Assembly: GCA_025465155.1 (NCBI GenBank)
Contig: JAODNJ010000570.1
Coordinates: forward strand, 1 to 35,373
Origin: Frankiales bacterium
GTDB taxonomy: Bacteria; Actinomycetota; Actinomycetes; Mycobacteriales; Geodermatophilaceae
DNA length: 35,373 nucleotides
Direction of reading: 5' to 3'
Part shown: positions 1-7,422 of the stretch, one piece after another
How positions within the stretch are numbered: the first letter of the stretch is position 1
Layout of the letters: each line of letters opens with the position of its first letter
Position numbers and translations under genes: made by a program
The notes under the pieces: generated by a model
Database searches by the model: none
What the model was told of the DNA's origin: nothing
What the model saw: only the letters and a program-made list of their open reading frames with translations

Positions 1-127
1 AGTTTGTGCTCGAGCAAAGTCACACTCTCACGTCTGCGGATCTCGCTTACAAAATCGTGAGCAATGCGCCGACCGCCGCGCCGATCATCGTCGATTTCTA
101 CATTCGCGTCGGCGTCTCTTTCCGGTC
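1..127. repeat. Terminal direct repeat, left copy
   Basis: These 127 bases are identical to the last 127 bases of the window (35247-35373). The reading frame of the tail fibre gene continues exactly from the right copy through this one. The length equals a common maximum k-mer size in short-read assembly, so the duplication most likely marks a circular contig and not a physical terminal repeat. The unique genome would then be 35,246 bp. Confidence 0.95.
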
Positions 128-1493
128 GTACTTCGCCTCGGTGCGCCTCGCCGCACCCATCAATCTCTGGACGTTCCACGCCGGTGAGGCGCTGATTCAG
201 ACACTGCCGACTGGCACCGCTTCGGGCATGACGGCGATCGTCGCGCCAGACACCACGTGGGCACAGCCCGCTATCCGCTCGATCGACAATTTCGATCTGA
301 ACTTCGTCACCAACCCCGGCCGCTACCACGGCTCGGGCCTCGGCAACGCGCCCGACATTTCGCCGTGGTTCGTCGACGTGCAAGCGTTCGGTGGGCACAC
401 GTACCAAACACTCATGAATGACGGCAATTCGGGCGCGACGTATCAGCGATTCAACGCGGGCGGCAACTGGTCGGGGTGGATCGCAATTGCCGATTCGGCC
501 GGCGCATTCGTCGGCGAGATCCGCGCCGGCCGCTTGGCCGGGGTCAACCAAGATTTCAGTCAGTCCGATCTCAACGGCTTGCAGACCGCCGGTTGGTACA
601 AGGGTTACGGGTTCACGAATTCCCCTCTCGGCGGTACCGGGTGGTTCTACGTAGACGTGCGAGTCGCGGGCGCTGGTGGCTACGTCTATCAGCGCGCCAC
701 CGCCTTTACCGACCAGACCGGCTCGACTTTCGAGCGTCAGCTGGTCAACGGCACGTGGACCGCGTGGACACAGATTGCCGACACGGCCGGCGCGGTCGAC
801 CCCACGGCCCGCGCTGCGGCAGCTGTGAAGCCGGTTACGTCGGTGGCCGGCAAGACGGGCGCTGTCACGCTGGCAAAAGCAGACGTCGGCCTCGGCAGCG
901 TCGACAATACGGCTGACGCCGCCAAGCCGATCTCTACGGCGCAAGCGGCTGTCAACGCGGCCAAAGCCGACCTGGTCGGCGGCGTCGTGCCCACCGCGCA
1001 GATCCCGGCGCTCGCGCTGACAGCGACGCTGGTGGTCGCCTCTCAGGCCGCGATGCTGGCGCTGACGACGGCGCAAGTACAGCCGGGCGATCTGGCCGTC
1101 CGCACAGACGGGGCCGGCACGTTCATTCTGACGGCGACAGACCCGTCCGTATTGGGCAACTGGACGCGCCTCAACGCCCCGACTGACGCGGTGGTTTCGG
1201 TCAACAGTCAGGTCGGCACGGTCGTTCTGGCAAAGGCAGATGTCGGGCTCGGCAGCGTGGACAACACGGCCGACACCGCCAAGCCGGTATCGACGGCGCA
1301 AGCTGCCGCGCTCGGCCTCAAGGCCCCGCTTGCTAGTCCTACGTTCACCGGCACGGTGGCGGGCGTCACGGCGGCCATGGTCGGCGCTGTGCCCACGACA
1401 GGCGGGATTTCGAAACTGGTGCAGATCACGCAAGCGGCTTACACCGCTCTTGCGACCAAAGACGGCGCGACGCTTTACGTCGTGGTCGGCTAA
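1..1493 (+). CDS. Large tail fibre / receptor-binding minor tail protein, C-terminal part (gene starts at 34532)
   Basis: This is the C-terminal two thirds of a 735-aa protein. The frame is open from the first base and joins seamlessly to the ORF starting at 34532 once the 127-bp overlap is collapsed. From about residue 330 to 500 (full numbering) there are two related domains with the W-x-D/V-x-V and Q-rich pattern of pyocin-knob-like fibre domains, each ending in a W-x-x-W-type strand followed by IADxAGA. Two copies of a collagen-like or tail-fibre segment (LAKADVGLGSVDNTAD at about residues 529 and 648) follow, each introduced by a G-x-V-T/V-L strand. Such repeats are common in actinophage fibres that trimerise at the tail tip and bind the host surface. 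The stop codon overlaps the next gene's ATG (TAATG), which implies translational coupling. The family is recognised by pattern only, and receptor specificity is unknown. Confidence 0.85.
   Translation, partial: FVLEQSHTLTSADLAYKIVSNAPTAAPIIVDFYIRVGVSFRSYFASVRLAAPINLWTFHAGEALIQTLPTGTASGMTAIVAPDTTWAQPAIRSIDNFDLNFVTNPGRYHGSGLGNAPDISPWFVDVQAFGGHTYQTLMNDGNSGATYQRFNAGGNWSGWIAIADSAGAFVGEIRAGRLAGVNQDFSQSDLNGLQTAGWYKGYGFTNSPLGGTGWFYVDVRVAGAGGYVYQRATAFTDQTGSTFERQLVNGTWTAWTQIADTAGAVDPTARAAAAVKPVTSVAGKTGAVTLAKADVGLGSVDNTADAAKPISTAQAAVNAAKADLVGGVVPTAQIPALALTATLVVASQAAMLALTTAQVQPGDLAVRTDGAGTFILTATDPSVLGNWTRLNAPTDAVVSVNSQVGTVVLAKADVGLGSVDNTADTAKPVSTAQAAALGLKAPLASPTFTGTVAGVTAAMVGAVPTTGGISKLVQITQAAYTALATKDGATLYVVVG
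870..946 (+). repeat. Intragenic fibre repeat, copy 1
   Basis: This 77-bp segment encodes LAKADVGLGSVDNTAD plus a short AKP-x-STAQA tail. It recurs at 1227-1303 with mostly third-position differences, so it is an internal duplication under protein-level selection. It also offers a substrate for recombination within the fibre gene. Confidence 0.85.
1227..1303 (+). repeat. Intragenic fibre repeat, copy 2
   Basis: This is the second 77-bp copy of the unit at 870-946. Reading frame and length match exactly, and most substitutions are synonymous. It is followed by the ASPTFTGTV-type segment usual at the end of such fibre repeats. Confidence 0.85.
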
Positions 1494-2926
1494 TGCCGAG
1501 CTACGTGGGCAGCACCGCGCCTAGTTCGTTCTACGTGGGCAGCGTCAAATGCACGGCGGTCTACATGGGTAGCACGCTGATCTGGCCGCTGACGTTCGAC
1601 TCGGGTAAAGGCGCGAACGTCGCGCAGTACTCGGACACGTTCACCGGCACCAACGGCGCTGCGCCGGCCGCCAGCTGGACAGTCGTCAAAAACGTCGGCA
1701 CGGTCACGATCCAGTCGAACGCCATGGTCATCGCGCCACCGGCGACCGCGTGGGCTGTCGGCGTCGGCGCGGCCCTCACCGGCCCGCTGATCGTCTCGGA
1801 TGCGAACTATCAGTTCGACTACACCATGACCAACCTGGCACAGCAATACCCGGCCATTGTGGTGCGCGCGACCACCTCGGCGCTGTCGTCTTCGGGTGCT
1901 GGTGCCGGCCTGCCCGCTACCGGCATCGGCATCATTCTCGAGCCGAACGAAGGCCAGCTTGAGATTCAGACGCTTTACAATAACGCCGTGCTCGCGGTGG
2001 TCCCGTTCACGTTCGTCTCGGCCACAATGTCGATGGAAATCGACCTGACGAATAAGACTCTCAGTATCAAAATCTGGACGAAAGGCGCGGCCAAGCCGAC
2101 CGCGTGGACGTACCAATCGCCCATCATGTTCGATGAGTCGGCCGGGTTCATGATGTTCACCGCTGCCAACGGCCCGGCCGCCACCGCCGAGAAGATCACG
2201 ATCGACAACTTCGTTGCAACGTCGCCCGCCTACACTCTCGGCTCGGCTGTGCCGGCACCGACCGCCGCTGTGACCGGTTTCAACCTGGTCTATTCGGAGA
2301 ACTTCGACACGGCCGCCGCCGCCAATTCGAGTGTCGGCACGAACACGTCGCCATTTTTGACTGCCTATGCCAACTCGGTACAGGCCTACACCGACGCGAG
2401 CCCCTATTACGCGTCGTCACAGTTGAGCGCCCACGACGGCGTGCTGGACGTCACCATGGACGGCACGCACGGCGCGGCGGCCGTCTTCGGCACAGCGGCG
2501 ACCGCCTACGCCCGCAACGGCGGCAAATTCTCGATGCGCGCGAAAGCGCTGGGGGCGATCGGTAACGGTACGGCCGTCATGGTCTGGCCTTCCAGCGACG
2601 TATGGGACGAAGGCGAGATCGACTACCCCGAATCGAATTTCGAGGTCGAGCCGTTCGTGCATCAGCACATCATGAACGGCAGCGGGGACGACACCGCCGA
2701 GAACCTGACCTACGGCACTGGTGCGACCTGGCGCGAGTGGCACGTCTACTCGGTGGAATGGGTGCCCGGCGTTTCGCTCAAGTACTACCTAGACGATGTG
2801 CTGGTGGCCTCGAGCACCACGCAAATCCCGACCACCGCCCACCGATACATGTTCCAAGTCGGCAACTACGGGTCGGCTGGTCACCTGTATATCGATTGGG
2901 TGAACATCTACGCGATCGCCCCTTAG
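1493..2926 (+). CDS. Tail protein with C-terminal GH16-like (concanavalin-fold) domain
   Basis: The product is 477 aa. The N-terminus has three copies of a Y-V/M-G-S motif within the first 30 residues, a pattern often seen at the tail-attachment end of actinophage tail-tip proteins. Residues about 45-250 look like a beta-sandwich (laminin G/concanavalin-like). Residues about 265-477 resemble glycoside hydrolase family 16: a W-D-E-G-EIDYPE segment (E375, D377, E380) corresponds to the family's E-x-D-x-x-E catalytic signature. Downstream WHVYSVEWVPG and YYLDD match the conserved GH16 core that precedes the last strands. I infer a virion-borne enzyme or lectin that binds or cuts a surface beta-glucan or galactan-type glycan during adsorption. 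The gene starts inside the fibre stop codon (TAATG). It ends with TTAG, overlapping the stop of the convergent nuclease gene. GH16-like fold confidence is good; catalysis is unproven. Confidence 0.8.
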   Translation: MPSYVGSTAPSSFYVGSVKCTAVYMGSTLIWPLTFDSGKGANVAQYSDTFTGTNGAAPAASWTVVKNVGTVTIQSNAMVIAPPATAWAVGVGAALTGPLIVSDANYQFDYTMTNLAQQYPAIVVRATTSALSSSGAGAGLPATGIGIILEPNEGQLEIQTLYNNAVLAVVPFTFVSATMSMEIDLTNKTLSIKIWTKGAAKPTAWTYQSPIMFDESAGFMMFTAANGPAATAEKITIDNFVATSPAYTLGSAVPAPTAAVTGFNLVYSENFDTAAAANSSVGTNTSPFLTAYANSVQAYTDASPYYASSQLSAHDGVLDVTMDGTHGAAAVFGTAATAYARNGGKFSMRAKALGAIGNGTAVMVWPSSDVWDEGEIDYPESNFEVEPFVHQHIMNGSGDDTAENLTYGTGATWREWHVYSVEWVPGVSLKYYLDDVLVASSTTQIPTTAHRYMFQVGNYGSAGHLYIDWVNIYAIAP

Positions 2927-3741
2927 AAGCCGGGCACCGGCTCGGCGCTGTCCACGTAGATTCGGTAAGCGCCGTGCGCGTCACGGCTTGCGCCCACCGG
3001 CAAAAGCATCGTCGGGCCGAGCGGCGCAGGGTGCTCCGGCTTCGTCGCGGCCGTAGCGGCCAGCGGCGGGGGCGTGGGCTTACGACCGGCACCACCTACG
3101 ACGAACAGGCCGCCCGCATCGCCCCGAGCGCTTAGCGAGGCACTGACGGGCTCGGGGGCGATTAGGCCGTCCTCCGGCTTGACCCATAGCCCGGTTGCGG
3201 GCGGCGTCGTCAGGTAGTGCCAGGCGGCGAGAAGCTTCGGCGGCGAGTCGTAACCGGCACCGAGAAGATCGTGATTGCAGTTGCTACACAGCAGGCCACG
3301 CACGGCACCGGTGCCGTGGTCATGGTCGACGGCGAAGCGCTTCTTCTTGCCGGGCCGGTTGCGGCAGATCGCACACCGGCCGCCCTGTAGCGCCAGGAGT
3401 TCGTCATAGCCTTCGGGGGTGAGGCCGTAAACCTTCTCGATCATCGCGCCGTGTGTCTTCGCTGACACGCACGCGCGGCATCGGGTGGCGCTCTTGCCGA
3501 AATCCACGTCATCGCGGAACGTCTGGCAGGCAGCACACCACGACGTGCCGGCCGGGGCCGCCGCCAAGATCGCCTTGGATCGCTTCACCCGAAGTGGTTT
3601 GGGGATCATCGCCAGGCGGCGGCGGCATTCGGCAACCTGTACGTCGATCGCTTCGTGCCGCAACGCGCAAACCGTGCAGCGCTGCCTCGGAAGATCTTTC
3701 GGTCTCACGTGACATTCGATGCACGGTTTCGCGTTGCTCAT
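2923..3741 (-). CDS. Recombination endonuclease VII-like HNH/His-Me finger nuclease with extra zinc knuckles
   Basis: The product is 272 aa from the ATG at 3741, chosen because it overlaps the upstream stop codon (TAATG) and has GGAA upstream; longer in-frame starts would run over two real genes. Residues about 105-175 match the endonuclease VII family (T4 gp49-like): YGLTPEGYDELLALQGGRC, paired CxxC motifs at C123/C126 and C152/C155, the catalytic VDHDH at 138-142, and the RGLLC-x-x-CN motif ending at N156. Unusually, the N-terminal 95 residues carry four more CxxC pairs (C7/C10, C22/C25, C69/C72, C88/C91), probably two further zinc modules. The C-terminus is Pro/Ala-rich and low complexity. 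The expected role is resolving branched DNA before or during packaging. It is the last gene of the early operon and overlaps the convergent tail gene by four bases. Confidence 0.88.
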   Translation of the reverse strand: MSNAKPCIECHVRPKDLPRQRCTVCALRHEAIDVQVAECRRRLAMIPKPLRVKRSKAILAAAPAGTSWCAACQTFRDDVDFGKSATRCRACVSAKTHGAMIEKVYGLTPEGYDELLALQGGRCAICRNRPGKKKRFAVDHDHGTGAVRGLLCSNCNHDLLGAGYDSPPKLLAAWHYLTTPPATGLWVKPEDGLIAPEPVSASLSARGDAGGLFVVGGAGRKPTPPPLAATAATKPEHPAPLGPTMLLPVGASRDAHGAYRIYVDSAEPVPGF

Positions 3742-3881
3742 TAGGCTGTCGGTTCCTGATAGTCGGGGTGCTGCCCGTCGATGTGTGTTTCGACTCTTTC
3801 GCGAGCGGCCTCGAGGTCGCGGCCGGCAACCGTGACGGCGTACTTGCACCCCACGACGGGGCACGAAACGGTGTGCTTCAT
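3741..3881 (-). CDS. Tiny C2H2-like zinc-finger protein (46 aa)
   Basis: This ORF has ATG at 3881 and TAA at 3741-3743. The start overlaps the upstream stop (ATGA) and the stop overlaps the endonuclease start (TAATG), so it is locked into a coupled series. The product begins MKHTVSCPVVGCKY and has C7, C12, H33 and H38, the spacing of a degenerate C2H2 finger with a helix (LEAARERVETHI) between the ligand pairs. Many actinophages encode single-finger proteins of this size in early operons; their function is generally unknown. I infer a small zinc-stabilised nucleic-acid or protein-binding module. Specific function cannot be assigned. Confidence 0.7.
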   Translation of the reverse strand: MKHTVSCPVVGCKYAVTVAGRDLEAARERVETHIDGQHPDYQEPTA

Positions 3882-4027
3882 TCGTCGGCCTCGGGGTCAT
3901 CCTTGATATCCGCGACGTCGGAGTGCTTCGCGGCCTGGTGAGTGTCAAGCCAACCGTTGAGTGTTTCCCAGGTGAAAGCCGGGCCGGTCGTCGACCAATC
4001 GCAGAAAGCGCAAGTGATCGTAATCAC
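3878..4027 (-). CDS. Tiny C2H2-like zinc-finger protein (49 aa)
   Basis: This is a GTG start at 4027 whose last two bases overlap the TGA of the upstream gene (GTGA), followed by 49 codons. The product has C6, C9, H30 and H35 with a Trp/Leu-rich helix between them (WETLNGWLDTH), and an acidic tail. It is a diverged relative in layout of the 46-aa gene downstream: Cys pair, about 20 residues, His pair. Together with the endonuclease these make three consecutive zinc-binding products. The zinc-ligand spacing and coupling support a real gene; function is unknown. Confidence 0.65.
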   Translation of the reverse strand: MITITCAFCDWSTTGPAFTWETLNGWLDTHQAAKHSDVADIKDDPEADE

Positions 4028-4584
4028 GACTTTTTCGCCTTCTTCTTCTTGACGTAGGCCGATACGGGCGGCATGAAATCGGCGTCCATGTCGTCGGCGT
4101 CAGAGTTCTCGGGGGGCTCGCCACTCTCTTCGGCGTCGTCGGCGTCTTCGGCGGGGCGCTCCGACTCGCGGGGCGACCCTGACGTCTCGAGCGTCAACGC
4201 CTCGAAATACAGGTCGACGTCGCTCGAGGTCGCCTCGTTGGGCAGGACGCGGGCGTAGTGCGTGCCGTCACCTTCCCAGCGGATGTCATCGATGTGACCG
4301 AAGTTGCGATCGTCCGGGCTTGTGGGGTCGTCCCATGACACGTAGTCGCCGACCGCGAAAGGGCGCGCTTCCGACTCTTCGTCGACCACCGCTTCGGGGT
4401 AGAGCGTGCCGGGGTAGTTGGCCTCGATCCACGCGTCGAGCACGTCGGCGATGCGGTTCAGGCTTCGCGCCTGGTCGATGTTGGCGAGAGCGTTCGCGGT
4501 GGCGATATCCGCGTCACGGATCGCCGGGTTGGTCTTGCCGAGTGCCGTGGCGATGTTCGCTTCGGCGTTGTCGTAGTCGAGCAT
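4024..4584 (-). CDS. Hypothetical protein with SH3-like core and acidic tail (186 aa)
   Basis: The ATG at 4584 has an AAAGG ribosome binding site 9 nt upstream. Residues 1-55 are predicted helical and Ala-rich. Residues about 74-115 (FAVGDYVSWDDP, then RWEGDGTHYARVL) read like a small SH3 or KOW-type beta-barrel. Residues about 130-170 are strongly acidic, and the last ten are lysine-rich (VKKKKAKKS). I do not recognise the family. The charged ends resemble those of the two upstream gene products, which suggests a shared physical context such as DNA or a replication complex. It overlaps the next gene by GTGA. Confidence 0.8.
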   Translation of the reverse strand: MLDYDNAEANIATALGKTNPAIRDADIATANALANIDQARSLNRIADVLDAWIEANYPGTLYPEAVVDEESEARPFAVGDYVSWDDPTSPDDRNFGHIDDIRWEGDGTHYARVLPNEATSSDVDLYFEALTLETSGSPRESERPAEDADDAEESGEPPENSDADDMDADFMPPVSAYVKKKKAKKS

Positions 4585-4601
4585 TCTGTGACCTTTCGTA
4601 A

Positions 4602-4648
4602 GGCGGGGCAGACCGTAGAGGTTCGGGCCAGCTACGGGCTGCCCCGCC
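4602..4648 (-). terminator. Strong GC stem-loop between early genes
   Basis: GGCGGGGCAG, one mismatch, CCGTAG pairs with CTACGG, one mismatch, CTGCCCCGCC, around a 13-nt loop. That is 16 pairs in total, just after the stop of the 189-aa gene. No U-tract follows on the minus strand. It may be a terminator, a partial attenuator or an mRNA end-protecting structure. Confidence 0.7.
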
Positions 4649-4665
4649 GTGAGGATGATGCGAGG

Positions 4666-5235
4666 TTACTTCTTGGCTTTCTTGGACTTCTTGCCGTCGT
4701 CGCTGGGGGTGGCGAACGGGTCGACCGATGCGAGGTAGGCCTTACCGGCTTCCACCTGGTCGTCGTCGGCGTCCTCGAGCACCCACGCTTTGTTCTTGCC
4801 CTGACCCTTGTCGGTGTCCTGCTCGAGCACGCCCAATACCATGTCGGTGCCGATGTAGCCACGAAGAGATCCGCGCACCCATCCGCCGTACGCCCAGATG
4901 TTCTTGTGAACGACGCTCTTCTCGGGCTTCTTCTCGTTGATCTCCACGACGTCGCACACGATGTGTTGCTTGACTGCGCCGGGCGTCTTCGAGAAGGTAT
5001 CCGGGTGGTCTTCTTCCCGGTACGGGGTGATCAGGAACAGCTTGCCGATGTGGTCTTCCACCTCGAGCGACCACCCATCGCCACCGGTGGCCGGTGCCTC
5101 GGAAGGCTTCGCGAAACCGGCGCTCGGCTTCGACTTCTTGGCGGGTTTCGCTTCCGGCTCGGCGGCCTTCTTCGACTTCTTCATCTTCGTCTCTTCGACG
5201 GGGGCTTCGGTCTTCTTGCTCTTGTCTTTTGCCAT
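4666..5235 (-). CDS. Conserved early phage protein, possible OB-fold/ssDNA-binding type (189 aa)
   Basis: I chose the ATG at 5235 (AAAGAGA upstream) over upstream in-frame starts because it begins MAKDKSKKTEAP, almost the same as the start of the exonuclease gene before it. Residues 1-45 are a Lys/Ala/Pro linker. Residues about 57-165 form a compact beta-rich domain (HIGKLFLITPYREED, IVCDVVEIN, IGTDMVLGVLEQ, AWVLEDADDD). From memory, this pattern is common in actinophage proteins encoded near recombination exonucleases. The C-terminus is lysine-rich again (GKKSKKAKK). Its place directly after a Cas4/RecB-like nuclease would suit a single-strand-binding or annealing partner, but that is inference. 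Both sides are bounded by strong stem-loops. Confidence 0.8.
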   Translation of the reverse strand: MAKDKSKKTEAPVEETKMKKSKKAAEPEAKPAKKSKPSAGFAKPSEAPATGGDGWSLEVEDHIGKLFLITPYREEDHPDTFSKTPGAVKQHIVCDVVEINEKKPEKSVVHKNIWAYGGWVRGSLRGYIGTDMVLGVLEQDTDKGQGKNKAWVLEDADDDQVEAGKAYLASVDPFATPSDDGKKSKKAKK

Positions 5236-5250
5236 GATGCTTGTCTCTTT

Positions 5251-5263
5251 CATTCGGGGGTGT
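5251..5263 (-). promoter_or_regulatory. CACCCCCGA leader motif
   Basis: In the sense direction this reads ACACCCCCGAATG, 16 nt before the ATG at 5235 and just after the stem-loop at 5288-5328. It is a one-base variant (TACACCCCCGA) of an element found exactly at four other gene starts. Confidence 0.5.
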
Positions 5264-5287
5264 AGTGGTGACCAGTGATACAGCAGG

Positions 5288-5328
5288 GGGCGCGCGACGC
5301 GAAGGGTCACCGAACTCGTCGCGCGCCC
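5288..5328 (-). terminator. Perfect 12-bp GC stem-loop after the exonuclease gene
   Basis: GGGCGCGCGACG pairs perfectly with CGTCGCGCGCCC around a 17-nt loop, immediately 3' of the exonuclease stop. It separates the nuclease from the 189-aa gene. No U-tract is evident, so a processing or stabilising role is as likely as termination. Confidence 0.7.
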
Positions 5329-5331
5329 GGT

Positions 5332-7101
5332 CTAGGAGGCGTCAGCCCACGTCTTCGGGTCGGCCAGGTCGACAGTGGTGTCGATGCCTTTCTTGCCGGT
5401 GTTGCGGAAGGCGCGAACCTCTTCGGCCAGTTTGTTGCCGATGCGCCCGGTGCCCAGATCCACGACGTAGATCGAACACGTCGCCGTGCCGGCCGGAAGG
5501 TGGATCAAAAGCGCCTTCGTGCGTGACAGCTTGAGGTCGCGGCGCACGTCCGGCTCGGTGGGGTCGTACGCTTGCATGTCGGCGTAGTTGTCCAGCTGTA
5601 GCGGGATTTTCACGCCCATGTCGATGCGGCCGGTTTTGATATCGGCGACCATGCGCGATGCTCGAGCCGCGCCAGGCATTCGAGCCATCACGATTTTGTC
5701 GAGACGGCCAGCACGCTTCTTCTCGTCGTTGACGACCATCACTTCGTTCTCGAGCACCTTGAGGCCGGCGACCTGCATGGCACGCAAGTACGCTTCGACG
5801 TCGGCCAGGTCGGCAGGCGTGATCTTCCCGGCCGTAAGCAAATCGCCCACGGCGTCGATACCTTCGACGTCGGCAAGCTCGCACAGCGCGTGAAGCTCGG
5901 TGCCCTTGTTGGCCTTCACGTGGATACCGCCGACCTCTTCCAGTTCGACGATGATCGGGTCCACGCCGTCTTTGAAAGCCTTCTCGGCCGACGTGATCAG
6001 CCCGGCCAGTTCGCCAGTACCGATCTTGCCTTTACGGTCGGCCTTGCGCGCCTTGGCGATCGCCACGTCGCGATTGTGCACGAGGTCGCGCACCGTGCTC
6101 AGACGGTCGGCGATCTCGCCGGTGGCTTCGTCCGGCGTCTGATCGAAAAGGATGCCTTCGAGAAGAATGCGCTTCGCCCACTTTTGCAGCGCCGTCTTGT
6201 CTTCCAGGCAGTCGATGAACGTGGTCACGCGGGTGTAACCCTTGAGCTTCCCGTCCACCGGCGACTTGACGATGTACTGCCCGAGCCCGTTCTTTTCGTA
6301 GTCGGTCGGCTTCGCATCGCTCGGCACGGCAAACCCGCGCTCGGCGATCGTCTCGGCCTTCTCGGGATCGCCCACGATTGCCGGCGCGGTACCGGCGACG
6401 AACTCGCGGCCGTGGTCGGTCTCCACTTCGGTAACGGCCGTCTCGACGGCGACCAGGGCGGCGTCCATGTCGGCGACGAACGCTTCGTCGGTCGTCTGCG
6501 GCGGCGTGGTTTGCATTTGCACCATGCCTTTGACGCGGTGATCGCTTGCGGCCTTCTCGTCGTCGCTGGTGATGTAGCTACCGGTCGCCTTCCCGTAGGT
6601 GTCGTTATAGGTCTTCACAGCCTCGGCGTCGGCGCGGTCCACTTCGGCCAGGGCGGCCGGTGCGTCGATGCGCAGTTGCTTTCTGGCCGCCACGGTCGCT
6701 TTCAACTCGGCGTCGGTGGGCGGCGTGATGACGGCCTCGGCTTTCGCTTTCGCCTTCTTGGCGGATTCGACCGCGCCTTTCGACGACTTGCCGTTGATCA
6801 CGGCGTCGGCAGCGGCGATCACCGTTTCGGCGGCTTCCATGTCGCGGAGGCTTTCGACCGCCTCGGCAGCGGTCGCCTTCGGCGCCAGGGCGTCGCGGTC
6901 CGCTTTAGACAGCGGCTTCACGTCCGGCTCGGCGTCGTGCTTCTTGCCTTTCTTCTTCGCCTTCTTGGCGGCCTTCTTCTCGCGCTCGGCCAGTTCGGCG
7001 GCGAGCGTCGCTTCGCGCTCTTCCAGAGCCTTGCGCTCTTTCTTGGACAGCGCGGGCGCTTCGGTCTTGGCGTGCTTCTTCTTGCTCTTGTCTTTCGACA
7101 T
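5332..7101 (-). CDS. PD-(D/E)XK exonuclease, Cas4/RecB-like, with long charged N-terminal extension
   Basis: The product is 589 aa from the ATG at 7101 (AAAGG 12 nt upstream). Residues 1-130 are Lys/Glu/Ala-rich and probably coiled coil. Residues about 130-255 are helical and of unknown family. The nuclease domain occupies about 285-560: YTRVTTFI at the entry helix, H404 in GTELHAL, D468 in GRLDKI, the D487-I-K489 pair in VADIKTG, and Q502-x3-Y506 in QLDNY. These are the ordered motifs of the RecB/Cas4-type PD-(D/E)XK nucleases used by phages for recombination. No four-cysteine iron-sulphur cluster is visible, so it is closer to lambda-exo-like or RecB-like phage exonucleases than to true Cas4. 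The expected role is 5'-3' resection feeding recombination-dependent replication with its downstream partner genes. The long N-terminal extension is unusual. Confidence 0.85.
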   Translation of the reverse strand: MSKDKSKKKHAKTEAPALSKKERKALEEREATLAAELAEREKKAAKKAKKKGKKHDAEPDVKPLSKADRDALAPKATAAEAVESLRDMEAAETVIAAADAVINGKSSKGAVESAKKAKAKAEAVITPPTDAELKATVAARKQLRIDAPAALAEVDRADAEAVKTYNDTYGKATGSYITSDDEKAASDHRVKGMVQMQTTPPQTTDEAFVADMDAALVAVETAVTEVETDHGREFVAGTAPAIVGDPEKAETIAERGFAVPSDAKPTDYEKNGLGQYIVKSPVDGKLKGYTRVTTFIDCLEDKTALQKWAKRILLEGILFDQTPDEATGEIADRLSTVRDLVHNRDVAIAKARKADRKGKIGTGELAGLITSAEKAFKDGVDPIIVELEEVGGIHVKANKGTELHALCELADVEGIDAVGDLLTAGKITPADLADVEAYLRAMQVAGLKVLENEVMVVNDEKKRAGRLDKIVMARMPGAARASRMVADIKTGRIDMGVKIPLQLDNYADMQAYDPTEPDVRRDLKLSRTKALLIHLPAGTATCSIYVVDLGTGRIGNKLAEEVRAFRNTGKKGIDTTVDLADPKTWADAS

Positions 7102-7111
7102 CGGGGGTGTG
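7101..7111 (-). promoter_or_regulatory. CACACCCCCGA leader motif
   Basis: This is an exact copy of the 11-bp element. Its final A is the first base of the exonuclease start codon, and an AAAGG ribosome binding site lies just 5' of it. It therefore sits in the spacer between ribosome binding site and start. Confidence 0.5.
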
Positions 7112-7115
7112 CCTT

Positions 7116-7274
7116 TCAGTACGTGAGTTCGGAAATGAGAACGACCGGCCCGAAGACCAGGACGAGAAGAGCGGCCAGGCCGCAACCCGCCACGGCGATA
7201 TAGGCCAGCGCCACCCATACGGGGCGGCTGTGGGTGAAGAAGCGGCGGGCGTCGCCGCGCAGTGTGCGAGTCAT
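7116..7274 (-). CDS. Small single-pass membrane protein (52 aa)
   Basis: The ATG at 7274 overlaps the upstream stop (ATGA); TGA is at 7116-7118. The first 18 residues are Arg-rich (MTRTLRGDARRFFTHSR). Residues about 19-47 form one long hydrophobic helix (VWVALAYIAVAG, then LAALLVLVFGPVVLI). The positive N-terminus predicts an N-in orientation. It is encoded with early replication genes and not with the lysis genes, so a role at the host membrane early in infection is more likely than lysis. No family is recognised. Confidence 0.7.
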   Translation of the reverse strand: MTRTLRGDARRFFTHSRPVWVALAYIAVAGCGLAALLVLVFGPVVLISELTY

Positions 7275-7417
7275 TTCTTCATGCCCCACCGCGCGAGGTC
7301 GTCACCCGAGACGGGTATGGCGTACTCGTCATAACGGGCAACGACGCCGTTGAGATAGGCGGCGGCGGTCGAGAACGGAATGAGATTCTTCCGTGCGGCG
7401 GAGGCGGTAGAAGCCAT
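7271..7417 (-). CDS. Small hypothetical protein (48 aa), first gene after an internal leader
   Basis: The ATG at 7417 is preceded by GAAGGG as ribosome binding site within a leader that is repeated upstream of the gene starting at 10664. The product is MASTASAARKNLIPF followed by a short helical segment and ends WGMKK. No family is recognised. Its start opens a transcription sub-unit, because the leader is preceded by TTGAC boxes and the shared 11-bp control motif. It overlaps the membrane-peptide gene by ATGA. Confidence 0.65.
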   Translation of the reverse strand: MASTASAARKNLIPFSTAAAYLNGVVARYDEYAIPVSGDDLARWGMKK

Positions 7418-7422
7418 GATGA

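Noticed and set aside
1-127. Physical direct terminal repeat as in T7-like phages
   Set aside because: The length equals a standard k-mer value and the repeat is exact within a coding region; an assembly overlap explains it more simply.
5890-7203. 437-aa open frame on the plus strand opposite the exonuclease gene
   Set aside because: It is Arg/Gly/His-rich with no domain pattern and mirrors the codon bias of the minus-strand exonuclease, whose nuclease motifs are intact.
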